Notes: generated by a model from the letters alone, not told the origin. DNA of 64,000 nucleotides from Linnemannia hyalina (GCA_019671135.1 JAHRHY010000006.1:372001-436000); one strand, 5' to 3'; counted from the stretch's first letter, positions 8,778 through 19,230 are shown. A program made the numbers and translations.

Positions 8778-10343
8778 TCAATGGTCAACATGCAGAACGC
8801 CTCGTCGTCCAAGAACTCTAGCCAACTTCTCATGTCGCTCAGCATCTAAACAAAGTCTTCCCTTCACCTCCTCCAATGCTGGCAAGTTCTCGGCAGTCCA
8901 CTCCACATCCTTGTCTGTCAATATCGCCTGCACGGTGCTCCCAAACGTGACAGTCCTGAGTTTCGTCAACGTCGACAATTGACCCAGTCCATGCTCCAGA
9001 TTCCAGGGCAATCGGTACATACCACTTGGTACAACGTGCGCGGTTTTCCAGTCTTCCAGTCCCATATCAAGATCCAGACTCTCCAGTTCGGTCAATCTCG
9101 AGAGTGCCCCAAACACCGCCCTGCTCGATGCATCCGTGCCAGAGACAATTATCGTCGCGAGTCGTTTCAATCCCAAGCAAACCCAGGGTCGCTGCTCGTT
9201 GTCGATCTCCTGGGCAATGATGGTCACTCCGTGAAAGCGTTCCAAATGAACGCACTCCCGCAGGACATCCAGTGCCATCCGACTTGTGAAATGGTCGTTC
9301 CCAGTCAAATCCAGAACCCTGATGGTGTTGAACAGTCGCGCACGAAGGGTGTTGAAGGTTAAAGGCCCAAATCTTTTTGATCGTAGTCGAAAGGAGCGCA
9401 GAGGTGGTAAATGAGCCGACATCGCCGCAAGATCATCGTCCCCGTCACCCAGCTTCTCCAGCGACAAATCGTCCAAACTTGGCCACGTTCCTTGCTCCAA
9501 AGCCTCTGCAAACATGCTCGACGGGAATCCGAACGAATCAAACTTCCAATGCAGTCGCGTCAGTCCAGGACACCGCCGTAACCAAACAAGTTGCGATCGA
9601 GTGCAAAAGCCCATCTGGAACTTGACACTAGACCGGAGCGATACCCGTAAAAGTCGAGGGAACGAGAGTTGCGACAAGATGCGTGTGGAGTCCATGCTAT
9701 CGGCACTGCAGTGGATCTCCTCGAACAAGCTGCATGCTCTCCAGAATGCGTCGAGGGTTTCACCCTCGGTTCGCCTCAAACCCATGACGACAAGCCGGGT
9801 TGGGTTGACGAGTGTCGTCGAAATAGTGTCCCAAAAGTCAGCCGTGGGTTGAGGCTCACGTACCTGGATTCGGAGGTCCTTGATAGTCGGGTTCTGTCGA
9901 ATAAGTGCTGCTCTATGGCGATACTGCTCTGCCCGCATTGATGCGTCAAGCGCGTAGCTAAACGTCGTCTGGGTGTCGTCGAAGGGGGCATGATAGCTGG
10001 TGTCGAGGTACAGTCCAAGTATATGAAGGTAGGGGAACACGATAGTGTGGTACTCTTGGGGGAAGGGACCGTGGAGGCTGAGGTGTTGAACAAGAGGTGC
10101 GTGTAATTCCAGTCTGGAGCTTGTGATGATGGGTCTGTCGGGGGGAATGTCCACTCTCTCGCCAATGCGAGGGTCTTGGAAGTGAGGAAAGGCAGACTGA
10201 ATGTAGACTTCCTTCCACAGTTGGCTGAGGAGTGCCTTGTATAGGCTATGGCAGGTGGTTGCCAGTCGGAGGCGATCTCTCCTGTCGAGGTAGTCTGTGA
10301 TCGTGGAGATGATCTCCTGTGGAAGAGTAACGATTCCTGTCAT
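8778..10343 (-). CDS. F-box/LRR protein, 521 aa
   Basis: The ATG at 10341-10343 starts MTGIVTLPQEIISTITDYL; three further codons upstream lead only to a TTG. The F-box runs over about residues 4-48 ('HSLYKALLSQLWKEVYIQS'). Family blocks follow in the same order as in the neighbour: 'LIRQNPTIKDLRIQV', 'FWRACSLFEEIHC', 'CPGLTRLHWKFDS' and 'VEWTAENLPALEEVKG'. It is the closest intact relative in the window of the pseudogene at 10968-12452, which lies head-to-head with it about 620 bp away. F-box/LRR proteins usually recruit substrates for ubiquitination; nothing identifies a target here. Confidence 0.88.
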   Translation of the reverse strand: MTGIVTLPQEIISTITDYLDRRDRLRLATTCHSLYKALLSQLWKEVYIQSAFPHFQDPRIGERVDIPPDRPIITSSRLELHAPLVQHLSLHGPFPQEYHTIVFPYLHILGLYLDTSYHAPFDDTQTTFSYALDASMRAEQYRHRAALIRQNPTIKDLRIQVREPQPTADFWDTISTTLVNPTRLVVMGLRRTEGETLDAFWRACSLFEEIHCSADSMDSTRILSQLSFPRLLRVSLRSSVKFQMGFCTRSQLVWLRRCPGLTRLHWKFDSFGFPSSMFAEALEQGTWPSLDDLSLEKLGDGDDDLAAMSAHLPPLRSFRLRSKRFGPLTFNTLRARLFNTIRVLDLTGNDHFTSRMALDVLRECVHLERFHGVTIIAQEIDNEQRPWVCLGLKRLATIIVSGTDASSRAVFGALSRLTELESLDLDMGLEDWKTAHVVPSGMYRLPWNLEHGLGQLSTLTKLRTVTFGSTVQAILTDKDVEWTAENLPALEEVKGRLCLDAERHEKLARVLGRRGVLHVDH

Positions 10344-10967
10344 GGAGAACAACTGTTGGTTTGCTTTGAAGAAAAGAAAAGAAGAGAAAAGAAAAGGACA
10401 AGAAAAAGAAACGAACTTGAATTGCCACCTGCTCGCAAAATTGGCAGAATTCTTTCTTCAAATACAGTAGGTGGAAACGGAGAGACAACGCATGTTGGTG
10501 TTAGAATAAATAAGATGGGTTATGATATCTACTGGCAACCCCAAGGAATGATCGACGGTCGATAGAAGGTCGATCCCTTCCAGGCACCACCACCCCACCC
10601 ACCTGCTGGTCTTGATTATTTCAGTTTTTGATCCCAGGCACCATCACTGATGACTTTATTTGTCTCACTGTGGTATCAATGAAAATGAAGACAACGGAAA
10701 GGCTCAAGACAGCCACTTTTTATCTCCTCTCGCGGCTCAAATGGATAGTTATGGTGATGGCTATCAATGGAAACGGGAAGGACGAACAAACAAGAAAGGG
10801 GTAAATAGGGGAAATGGAACAACAACCTGAAATGGCGTTGGGACTTCTAGTATTTTAGAGTCGACAGCTGCCTTCTTTTCCTTTTTCTCCTTTTTGATTT
10901 TGAACGACACAACACCACAAACAATCAAGCCAGCCAACGGGAAGCAAGGAAACAACGAACGATCAAC
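10344..10967. other. Intergenic region between divergent F-box gene and pseudogene
   Basis: This 624-bp stretch separates two divergently oriented F-box family members. It contains an A/G-rich tract at about 10375-10415 and T/C-rich sequence at about 10868-10895, as expected near transcription starts. No gene is seen. Confidence 0.5.
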
Positions 10968-12452
10968 ATGGCAGGCATTGCCGACCTTCCGCAGGAACTG
11001 ATCACGATGATTGCAGTCTACCTCAACAGGACAGATCGCTTTCGATTCGCAAGCACTTGTCGTCACATCTACCGGCCTCTCACACCCCATCTCTGAAAGG
11101 AGGATTACATACAATCAGATCATCCTCGCTACTCCTTCCCAACCGCCGACTACGTTATGATCCACTTCCCTCCTACGAAACCTGTCATTACAAACACAAG
11201 GCTCAAACAATACGCACCATTTGTTCACCGTCTCAGCCTTTCTGGTCCTTTTCGCCCAGAATACTACACCATCAAGTTCCTCCGAATTCGCACCTTCGAC
11301 TTCAACTACAAATGCAACTACCAGGCGCCCTGTAACAAGTACGAAATTGACCGCGACCTTGACGCCGCAATGATAGCAGAGGATAACGCCAACAAGGCAA
11401 ACTTTATTCGACTCAACCCTACGATCAAGGATCTTCAGGTCGACATTGGTCCACCCCAACTCCCTGCCGACTTTTGGGACGCTATCTCGACAACACTCGA
11501 CAACCCGACCGAACAGTCATGGCGACAAACTGGACGTATTCTGGAAGGCGTGCGGCCTGTTTGAAGAGCTCAATATTACAGCCACGGCCATGGGCTACAC
11601 ATCAGCCCTCTTACAGCTGCCGTTCCCTCGACTCAAGCGAGTCTCGCTTGATGCCTTCTGTGGACTTTGGGCCATGGATGCAGATCAATTGGCTTGAGTG
11701 GTGTCCCAACCTGACAAAGTTGCACTGGAAATTCATTTTTCTACGATTTACCGGCGGCCAAGTTTATGGCGGCGCTAAAACGGAATACATGGCCGTGTCT
11801 GGAGGATCTTTCGTTGGGTAAGCTGGACGAAAGGGACGACGATCTTGCGAGTACGTTGGCTCTTCTGCCACCCTTGCGTCGCTTTCGACAAAGATCAGCC
11901 AAATTTGGTCCGGCGACTTTCAGCACCCTTCGCGAGCGACAGTTCGGCGCCATCAAGGATTTGGATATGACTGGGGTTGTCGATTTCACTAATTGAATGG
12001 CTGTGAGTGTGTTACAGGAGTGTGTCCATCTGGAAGAGTTCAAGACGGCGATTATCAATGCCGAGGACATTGACAACGACTCGAGGCCATGGGTATGTCG
12101 AGGATTGAAGCGATTGGAGACAATTTTCATATGCAGAAGTATTGCTTCGAACGAGGGGGCCTTTGAGTCTCTTTCGCAATTGACCAATTTGGAGTATCTT
12201 GATATCGGTCATGAGAAACTGATCGCGTCGGTGCTTTGCAGTCTCGTACCTGAAGGCGCACAGAGTTCGACGCTGGTTTTGGAGCATAGATTGAGTCGTT
12301 TGGTTCCGCTGACAAAGTTGAGGATTGTGGGCCTTATTGGTACAGAGCAAAAGGTGAAAGAGGTGGACCCGAGGTGGATGCATGAGAGTTGGCCAGCGCT
12401 TGAAGAAGATAGAAGGTCGACGATGCGGGAGGCGACGAACACGGGTGGCTGA
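10968..12452 (+). pseudogene. F-box/LRR pseudogene
   Basis: The ATG at 10968 begins MAGIADLPQELITMIAVYL, an intact F-box start. A TGA at 11094-11096 replaces the conserved Trp of the family's 'LWKE' block. The same frame then continues to about 11520 ('SLSGPFRPEYYTIKF', 'RLNPTIKDLQVDIG', 'FWDAISTTLDNPT'). Frameshifts occur near 11520, 11690 and 11765. The last part (11766-12452) contains another in-frame TGA at 11994-11996, where paralogues have Arg in 'FTSRMAL'. The gene therefore carries at least two nonsense codons and three frameshifts, yet it aligns along its whole length with the intact gene at 8778-10343. It stands head-to-head with that gene. Confidence 0.85.
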
Positions 12453-12741
12453 GCGGCTGTTATTTGTGGACATGGATGGATTCTTGCCACCAAAGAGGCT
12501 CAGAATGAAAGTAAATTATCACACTGTCAATCTTTGGCCATTGTAAATGAGAGGCGTCTTTGTTGTTGTTGTCAACGCCGAAACAGAAACGACTGACCAT
12601 CACAGAAACAGAAAATTGCCCGGTGGACGAACGGACACCAACTTTATTTTTTGTCTCCTCTCTTCCCCACCCATCCTTTCTTCACTTGTCACTCTTTTTC
12701 TCCTTCACTCCTCCTCCTCCCTTCATTCGCACGAACACAAA

Positions 12742-12788
12742 CCACACGCACACACACACACACACACGCACACACACACACGCGCGCG
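12742..12788. repeat. (CA)n/(CG)n microsatellite
   Basis: Alternating CA units with occasional CG end in CGCGCGCG immediately before the ATG at 12797. The repeat would lie in the 5' leader of the zinc-finger gene. Confidence 0.9.
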
Positions 12789-12796
12789 CCCGCACC

Positions 12797-13633
12797 ATGA
12801 AACGAACAATAGAACAACCCTCAACAGCCCATGCGCCTCCAACAAAAAAGATCCCCTACTTCATTCCCAGAGCCGGCAACCCCCCTTCCCCACCCCCAGG
12901 CGTCGCAGCAGAAATGTGCAGCTTCGACATCTGCAGCAAACGACTCACCGAGAACGATGCCAAGAAACTAGCGGATCACGACCGGTCATTCCACAGGAGG
13001 CATGCCGTTCATGTCATCCTATCTTCCCGAGGAGCAGGAGGACCATCAATGCAGCAACAGACGATAGAGCGACACGTCTCGGGTTACTACTTCTGCCCCC
13101 ACCGACCTTGCATTGTTCAAGCTGGCAGCAGTAGTAGCGATGGAGGTAGCAGTAGTAACAGCAACCATAATAACAGCAGCAGTAACTACGGACCCTTCAG
13201 GTGCTACAACAAGGACAGTTTTATCACGCACTGTCGTAGGGCTCACGGACTCGAGGTACAGAAGCTGTACAGCTCTCTTGCTGCCGATTCACCATTTCTG
13301 TCGTTGTCGCCCACGTCCTCGGCTGCGGCTGCTGCCGTCGCTGCAGCTGCAGGTGGTTCCAGCCGGTTCAACCCATTATCCCTGGAAGAAGGAGGGGGGC
13401 TCGCGCCCATACTTCCCACCGGCTCGACGACGGATAACCTGCTTCTGCAGTTGTTGCTGGCCATGGAAGACATCAAGACCGCTATCAACATCCAATCAAA
13501 AACCATCACCAAGGCGATCAACAAACAATCTGCGGCGATCACGGCGGCAATCAATGAACAGACAGAGGTCCTCAGGGAACACACCACGGCGATCAACAAC
13601 CATACTGCAGCGATTAATGACCAGTATGAATAG
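12797..13633 (+). CDS. C2H2-like zinc-finger protein with C-terminal coiled coil, 278 aa
   Basis: The start was chosen at the ATG at 12797 (MKRTIEQPSTAHAPP). Upstream codons in the same frame translate the CA microsatellite and are unlikely to be coding. Two cysteine/histidine clusters are visible: C41-x4-C46-x14-H61-x4-H66, and C100-x4-C105 followed after a Ser/Asn-rich insert by 'THCRRAHG' (H-x4-H). This resembles fungal C2H2 fingers, the second one split by low complexity. An Ala-rich stretch around residues 175-185 precedes a C-terminal segment (about 218-275) with a repeated AI-N-x-Q pattern compatible with a coiled coil. DNA binding and dimerisation are inferred. I do not recognise an orthologue. 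Confidence 0.65.
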   Translation: MKRTIEQPSTAHAPPTKKIPYFIPRAGNPPSPPPGVAAEMCSFDICSKRLTENDAKKLADHDRSFHRRHAVHVILSSRGAGGPSMQQQTIERHVSGYYFCPHRPCIVQAGSSSSDGGSSSNSNHNNSSSNYGPFRCYNKDSFITHCRRAHGLEVQKLYSSLAADSPFLSLSPTSSAAAAAVAAAAGGSSRFNPLSLEEGGGLAPILPTGSTTDNLLLQLLLAMEDIKTAINIQSKTITKAINKQSAAITAAINEQTEVLREHTTAINNHTAAINDQYE

Positions 13634-14357
13634 AGGCATCGGCGACAACAGCAACCAACAGGGAACAGCATTACGCATTTTTGGGATGGATCACCAAAGC
13701 GGCAGGAGAACATCGTCCACTTCACATTCTCTTTCCAGGAACTCTCCATTTTATCCACAACCGCGTCTCGTAAGTCCTTTACTTCTTTGATTTGTTGTTG
13801 TTGAATGCTGCTGTGCGTATTTTATTTCGTATTCTAATTAATATGACATGCGCGTGTACATTTAGTTGACCCAATGACACAAGAGTAACAAGAGTAGACC
13901 TCCAGAGCGCGCTTTTTTGCCATCAGACGCGACAACGCCATTTCTCGATCTCCTCTCCTCCACCTGTCACTCTGCCAATGACAACAACAGTAACAACGAA
14001 TAAGATTATTGAGCACAACTGTTGGGATCGCGGGCGCTTCCTCCCCACTGCTTTCGCATTGAACTCTTTCTTTTTTCTCTCGACTTGTTTCTCTCGACTT
14101 GTTCTCTCGACTTAAAAATGTACTTCTCACTCTCAAGTGTATTTTTCTTTTCATCTTGCTACATTTTCTTCCTCGCACTTTCTCTTTTCGCTTATCTCTT
14201 CACCTCCCTTCTTCCTACCATTCTCCCCTTCTCCTCTTCACGTCACTTTTTGCACTCACAACAATGGCACTGAGCAAAAGTGAAAAAATAAAAACGCGTA
14301 ATAAAACCGATAGTATAAACTCAATTGCGCTGCAGTGTAACGAAAATGATCCCAATA
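13634..14357. other. Intergenic, no gene seen
   Basis: The stretch contains T/C-rich tracts (about 14065-14260) and no frame with recognisable protein features. It includes the 3' flank of the zinc-finger gene. Confidence 0.5.
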
Positions 14358-14590
14358 TCAGCTCCAAATCATCTTCAGCCTTTCAATAGCCAGCCTGGTC
14401 CACTTTTTTTCGTCCCCTTCCCCCCTTGCCTCCATCCCTTCCAGTACCGGCCAATTACCAACCATCCATTTCCAACCATCCTCATCCATACATTCCTTAG
14501 TCCTTGGAAGTACCAACATTCCCAATTTCTTCAACGCCCTCAAACGAACCAATACATGATCCAATTTCCCATTTCAAAGACTCTGTGTTA
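14358..14590 (-). pseudogene. C-terminal relic of an F-box/LRR gene
   Basis: The minus strand encodes 'LVRLRALKKLGMLVLP' followed by 'GWKWMVGNWPVLEGMEARG', ending at a stop at 14358-14360. This matches the conserved tail of the F-box/LRR proteins in this window ('LVQLKKLRTIAF' and 'LVWLKENLPALKEVGG'). Upstream of about 14570 the frame meets stops and no further family blocks can be found, so only the 3' end of a gene survives. Confidence 0.6.
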
Positions 14591-15327
14591 GACGCCGAAG
14601 AAGATATTAGTCTTCGGGCCTCCAAATACCGTTAGGTCCTCGTGTTCGACATCTAGAGGCGGTAACTGATGGATGTCTTTATCTGGAAAGAACGGAAAAA
14701 CAAGGATAGAGTGTGGTTGTAGGGCTTGATCTTCGTGATGATGAGAAATGTAAAGGGCCCAATACAAAATGTCGCAAATGCTACGACAGATAAAGCAAAG
14801 AATAAAAAAGAAATGACAAAAATTATGCCAGGGCTCAACAGTCAAAGAGATTTAAAAAAAAAATTAGGAGTAAAAAATCTTCCCTGAAGTGGGAAAAGAT
14901 GTGTTCATGAGAGAAATCGAAGGCTACATGAAAAACACACACACCATCAAGGAAATAGGGATATTCGAGGAATGACAAAGGAGTAATGAAGGACCATAAA
15001 AAATAAAATAAATGAGACACCAAGAGAAGGATAGAGAATGAGATGAGATGATTAGTCAAAAGAACATGGCACGGTAGTAGGGTGTCAGAATGGAACGCGT
15101 CAATAAGCGCCATCATGCATGTAACCTTAATCCAGCACACGATTGACCTCCCCAAGATAATTGGACCAATTGTAATTTTATTCCTTTGGTCGGAGAACAT
15201 GATAAAAGGATGACGGTGAGAATGTTGGAAATACAGAATGATTGTTTGTCGAAGAAAGATCAAGAGGAGAATAGAAAGAGTTGGCGCCAGGAGCTAAGCT
15301 AAATGAAGCGTGTCAGAATAACCTGAT
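14591..15327. other. Intergenic, no gene seen
   Basis: AT-rich sequence with A-runs (about 14850-14860). No supported gene. Confidence 0.5.
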
Positions 15328-15537
15328 CTAGTAGCACCGGCACTCCTGGTTGAAGAGCCCGCCACAGTGTCCGCCAGCCCTATGCAACTCAGTAATGCAG
15401 AATCGATTGCACTCACTACTGTTAAACTTCCAGCACCCATGGCCTGCTTCGACTCCCGGGAGATAGACCAGGGCGGTGGCGACCAAGCCCAAGACGACGA
15501 ACAAAGTGTACTTGGACATGGAATGGGCGGATGCCAT
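15328..15537 (-). CDS. Secreted CSalphabeta defensin-like peptide, 69 aa precursor
   Basis: A hydrophobic signal peptide occupies about residues 1-31, ending near 'GVEA'. The mature peptide has six cysteines at C35, C43, C47, C58, C66 and C68. The spacing C-x7-C-x3-C-x10-C-x7-C-x-C contains the CxxxC and CxC pairs that define the CSalphabeta defensin fold, and a GHC/CRC gamma-core-like end. Fungal and invertebrate defensins of this type are known antibacterial peptides that bind the cell-wall precursor lipid II; that activity is inference here. The ATG at 15535-15537 is used, although a second Met seven codons in (MSKYTLF) would also give a signal peptide. A paralogue with identical spacing lies at 21078-21290. 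Confidence 0.82.
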   Translation of the reverse strand: MASAHSMSKYTLFVVLGLVATALVYLPGVEAGHGCWKFNSSECNRFCITELHRAGGHCGGLFNQECRCY

Positions 15538-15844
15538 TGTTGGTACTGAGAGATAAGGAGAACGAGATGTGTTGATTGTTGGTGGCTTGTTTGCTTGTTT
15601 GCTAACAGTTATGTTTTATCGGTGAGTTGTCGGTTGTCGTCATGTCTCCAAGCAGCTATTGCAGTTGGTGGCGTGAAATGATGCGTAGTTCGTGAAAGGT
15701 TTACCTGCGAGGTGTTCGTTGTGCGCGGTTCGTGTGGGAGGTATGTTCCTGGGGCTCTGTAAAGGCTTGTGCGGGAGATGTAATGTTTAGAAGGCGGTTC
15801 GTTTTGAGTTGTTAGTTTTTATTTGTGAGAGGTAGCGCTCTCTC

Positions 15845-15850
15845 TTATAC
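15845..15850 (-). promoter_or_regulatory. Putative TATA box of defensin-like gene
   Basis: The minus strand reads TATAAG about 308 bp upstream of the ATG. The leader between contains a possible 5'-UTR intron (donor GTAAAC, acceptor TTAG). Paralogues have a similar element at a similar distance. Confidence 0.4.
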
Positions 15851-15852
15851 AC

Positions 15853-16961
15853 TTTTGTTGTTATTCCTTCATTCGCTTTACACTTTTATCCCAACAAAGG
15901 TATCACAGCCCATGCAGTAATTTGATCAAGGAAGACAAAGAGGAGGGAATGGGAGCGGCGTGGGGTTACAAAAAAAATTGCGTCTCCCTAAAAGGGATTA
16001 CAAATGTCGACAATGGAATGGCATTAGACATGGATCAAAGGAATGTCCGTTTAGCAGCTCGGACGAATGGATCGCGATTACCAAAAAAAAAAAAGGGAGG
16101 CAGCAGCACGATGAGTTCTCTCACCAACCCGGAAATTAGCAGTGGCCAGGATCAAAAGCCTTTTCCGTTTTGCACTCTGCTTGCGTCGATGGACAAAACG
16201 ACGGAATGAAAACGTTTTACAGCCTAAATACGTCAAAGGATCAAAAATATAGTCAAGATGGAAAAAAAAAATCTAGCCCCAGGCATAATACAAGGGTTCA
16301 TGGATGGCGAGAACGACAAAACCGAACGGGAAGTGAAGTATCATGCAATGAACGAAGAGAGATCAAGAGCATGGAAAGAGCCAATCAAAGGAAGATTAGA
16401 AAGTTCGCGACGTCCAAGGATGAGAGACGGTTTGGCATTCAAGGACAAGAAAGGACTTGTGCTAACTCAGAGGCAGTAAAATGATGGCGACGCCGTCTGA
16501 AAGAATTTCTTACCGCATGTATGAAGTACGGGAGAGAGAAAAGGGAGGATGGCACGGGACGGCACTAAATGGCCAAAAAATGGGTGGGTTGTAAATGGGT
16601 TAAGATGAGGGTGCACCAGTTTTTGAGACATATTTTGTATACAGGAAAAGGGCGAAGGAGATAGATGGACGCGTACATGCAAGGAGCAGGATCGTCAATT
16701 TCTGTGTAAACCTTAATAACCTTACTGTAGGCATTGTGTCCAAGAATGATGTTGCTCTTTATTTTCTCCGACATACACTTCTCCCGTAGGACTGCAATAG
16801 CAACAAAACTATGAAGAACAGAGCTGTAACAATGAATATGTAACAAGAGATAGACGCGTACCAAGATTCGTGTCAAAAAAAAATTGGGATAAAATGACAG
16901 ACGGGAGGAGCAGTCGCGACTAAAAACAACGAGGCGTATGACCCAAAGTCAAGCCCATTCA
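15853..16961. other. Intergenic, no gene seen
   Basis: Low-coding sequence with A-runs (around 16083-16094). Short open frames occur on both strands but none shows a domain, signal peptide or paralogue. Confidence 0.5.
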
Positions 16962-17144
16962 TCACAAACGAACTGCAGCCAGCCTTCTTTCCCAGCTCCA
17001 CTTCACGGAATCGGTTATATTCGTCGTTGCTGCCTGTATACAAGCATTCCCAGCTCGAGACTCAGGGAGACCGAGCAAAGCTGTGGCGGTCAAGACCACG
17101 CCGATGATCACGATGTACTTGGACATGGAATGGGCAGCGGCCAT
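16962..17144 (-). pseudogene. Frameshifted defensin-like gene
   Basis: The ATG at 17142-17144 starts a signal peptide (MAAAHSMSKYIVIIGVVLTA) clearly paralogous to those at 15537 and 21290. Immediately after it, at the first cysteine region, the family sequence moves to another frame ('TGSNDEYNRF', compared with 'TGSDDECDRF' in the intact copy). In that frame the second and third cysteine positions are Tyr and Arg and the terminal CxC is absent. The original frame stops at 16962-16964. A frameshift plus loss of at least four of the six cysteines indicates an inactivated third copy lying between the two intact ones. Confidence 0.75.
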
Positions 17145-17970
17145 TGGTGTATTTGTGGCAGGGAAGGGGTTTTTTGGGTACCAGTTTTGTATTGGGTAAT
17201 TCGAGTACGGGGGGTGATAGAAAGTGTCAAATGTTCTGTCTCCATGTTGGTATTGGAAATAGCGTTGAATACTTCGAAGTTGCACGAGGAAGATGGAGAG
17301 GCAGAGAGAGAGAACAGGCTGTTTGTGCAAGGTTCGTAGGGTCTTTTGGTTGGAAAAAGTCGATAAGCTTTGATGAATAAGGATCGTGAAAGGATCATTC
17401 GCTTTTTATGCTTTATTATTTCTGATCCTTCAATATTCGTTTCCTCGACTACCATCACCTCGTCGAACTCCCTTTCTCCTTCCTCTGCTGACATCATTAC
17501 CATTGCCACCATGATATTCATCGCCCCTATCGGCCCACGATTTCCCCTCTTGCTACAGGAGCTCTTGGCCCCGGCCCCATCACGCAATTGGTGCGAAAAG
17601 CGCCGTGAGCGCAAGCAGAACCAACAACAGGACCACAAGCAGAAGCAGCAGCAGAAAGCCCACCGTCCCCATCATTGAATAAAATCACCAAGCAAAGCTA
17701 CCCTTCATTCACCTCTAGCTTTCGTTATCTTCTCAACCATTCAGTCTTTATTTTGTTGAATTTTCAGTAAAATCGTCATATCTTTCTTCAGGACCTTTGT
17801 CTCTCTTGCCATCGAATTATGTTCGTTTGGAATGAATGTGTAAGAGAGCGTATATATGAGTGTTTCCAGAAAAGAAGGGGGTAAGTGTGGGCGATCGAAG
17901 TGAAATGCGAGACAAGATGAAAAAAAGAAAAGAAATAACTATCATTCCTTCATCCATCAGCGCTGCCCGC
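17145..17970. other. Flank of defensin pseudogene, no gene seen
   Basis: A CATAAAAAG element on the minus strand near 17400-17410 sits about 260 bp upstream of the pseudogene ATG, comparable to the TATA positions of the intact copies. Nothing else is recognisable. Confidence 0.45.
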
Positions 17971-18175
17971 TTTCCTTTGATACCTTACCTCATAATATCT
18001 CTTTCGTGTCTTTACTCCCACATGGTCACTATGACATTGTGTTTGTTTGTTTGATGGTCGCAAAGGAGAGGTGGGTTGAATCGGTCGACAGAATGAGGAG
18101 GATAGATAGATTACTCCTCCCCCTTTTCCATTGTGGTTTGGCTTCCAATCGAGCGAGATTCACGGGGAATCCAGG
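17971..18175 (+). repeat. Left arm of imperfect inverted repeat
   Basis: This arm aligns with the reverse complement of 18377-18601 along most of its length. Shared blocks are TTTGATACCT, CCCACATGGTCA, a GTTTGTTTGATGGTCG block, a long block around GGTCGACAGAATGAGGAGG, and GAATCCAGG. A spacer of about 200 bp separates the arms. Confidence 0.8.
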
Positions 18176-18376
18176 AAAGGAAAAAAAGGAAGGAGGCTTG
18201 AAAGGGTTAGCGTGGGAAGCGCCATCTCTGGTCGGTTGAAAGAGTGCACGCACCCCCTGGCAAAATGAAATCATCATGCAAATGGATGCCTGCTGCATTG
18301 GAACGCATGCACTGAGTCCTTTCCTTCCGTCGCCACCGTGTTTTCTTGTTAGCTTTGCCTGTTTTTGTTGTGTCTG

Positions 18377-18601
18377 CCTGGATTCGGTTGAATCCCGCTC
18401 GACCGGAAGCCAACCCACAAGACCCTGAGAAAAGGAAGACAATGGAAAGGGGGCAGAGTAACCTATCTAACCTCCTCATTCTGTCGACCGACTCAACCCA
18501 CCTCTCCATTACGACCATCAAACAAACAAGCGAAATGCCATAGCTGACCATGTGGGAATGAATACGGATATGAAAGAAATAAGAAGAGGTATCAAAGGAA
18601 A
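18377..18601 (-). repeat. Right arm of imperfect inverted repeat
   Basis: The reverse complement matches 17971-18175. The repeat unit continues inward to about 18271, and that inner part recurs at 18782-18876. Confidence 0.8.
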
Positions 18602-18781
18602 TCGTCAATGCTGATCAGGGGGAATGATAATTCGTTTTCATCTTGTTCCATCGCCATCCTTCATTCTCTTACACCTACCCAATCCGCTCCGGCAACACAT
18701 TCACATATGTTCTCTTGGACTCTCATTACATTACTCGGACATATTTCGATGGCGAGAGACAGAGGTTCTGAATAAAGATAC

Positions 18782-18876
18782 AATTCAGCCGAGTCCAGGC
18801 GAAGTTAACAAACAAAAGCAGCCAAAGTTAACAAGCAAAACCGGTGGCGACGGAGCATCCATTTGCACGATGATTC
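18782..18876 (+). repeat. Third partial copy of the repeat unit
   Basis: It aligns with the reverse complement of 18271-18390 through blocks such as GAGTCCAGGC, GGTGGCGACGGA and GCATCCATTTGCA. About 35 bp present in the other copy are missing. Confidence 0.65.
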
Positions 18877-18939
18877 ACGCCAACCCTTGCTAGCCTCTTT
18901 CTTTTTTTCCTTTTCCTTCTATTTCCTTCTTTTCCTTTG

Positions 18940-18945
<6 letters not shown>

Positions 18946-18980
<35 letters not shown>

Positions 18981-19037
18981 CAGACACAGCGAGACAGAGA
19001 GTCAGACACAGAGAGACAGAGAGAGAGAGAGAGAGAT
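18946..19037. repeat. (GA)n/(CAGA)n microsatellite
   Basis: Two pure GA tracts flank a CAGA-rich centre. Open frames across it are low-complexity artefacts. Confidence 0.9.
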
Positions 19038-19176
19038 GCATATGAGGTCATCGATGGCTTGGCAGAGAACAGAGAATGAAGGACTGAGCGGGTATTTAAT
19101 GCTTCCCCCTCTCTCCTTCCTTTCCTTTCTTTCCTTTCTTCTTCTCTCCCTATCCCTTCCACCTCTCTCCCCTCCA

Positions 19177-19230
19177 CACCCATCGACACGCAACAACACC
19201 CACCCATCGACACGCGACAACACCCACCCA
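19177..19230. repeat. Two-copy short tandem repeat
   Basis: The unit CACCCATCGACACGC is repeated about 22 bp apart, followed by a partial third unit. Confidence 0.7.
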
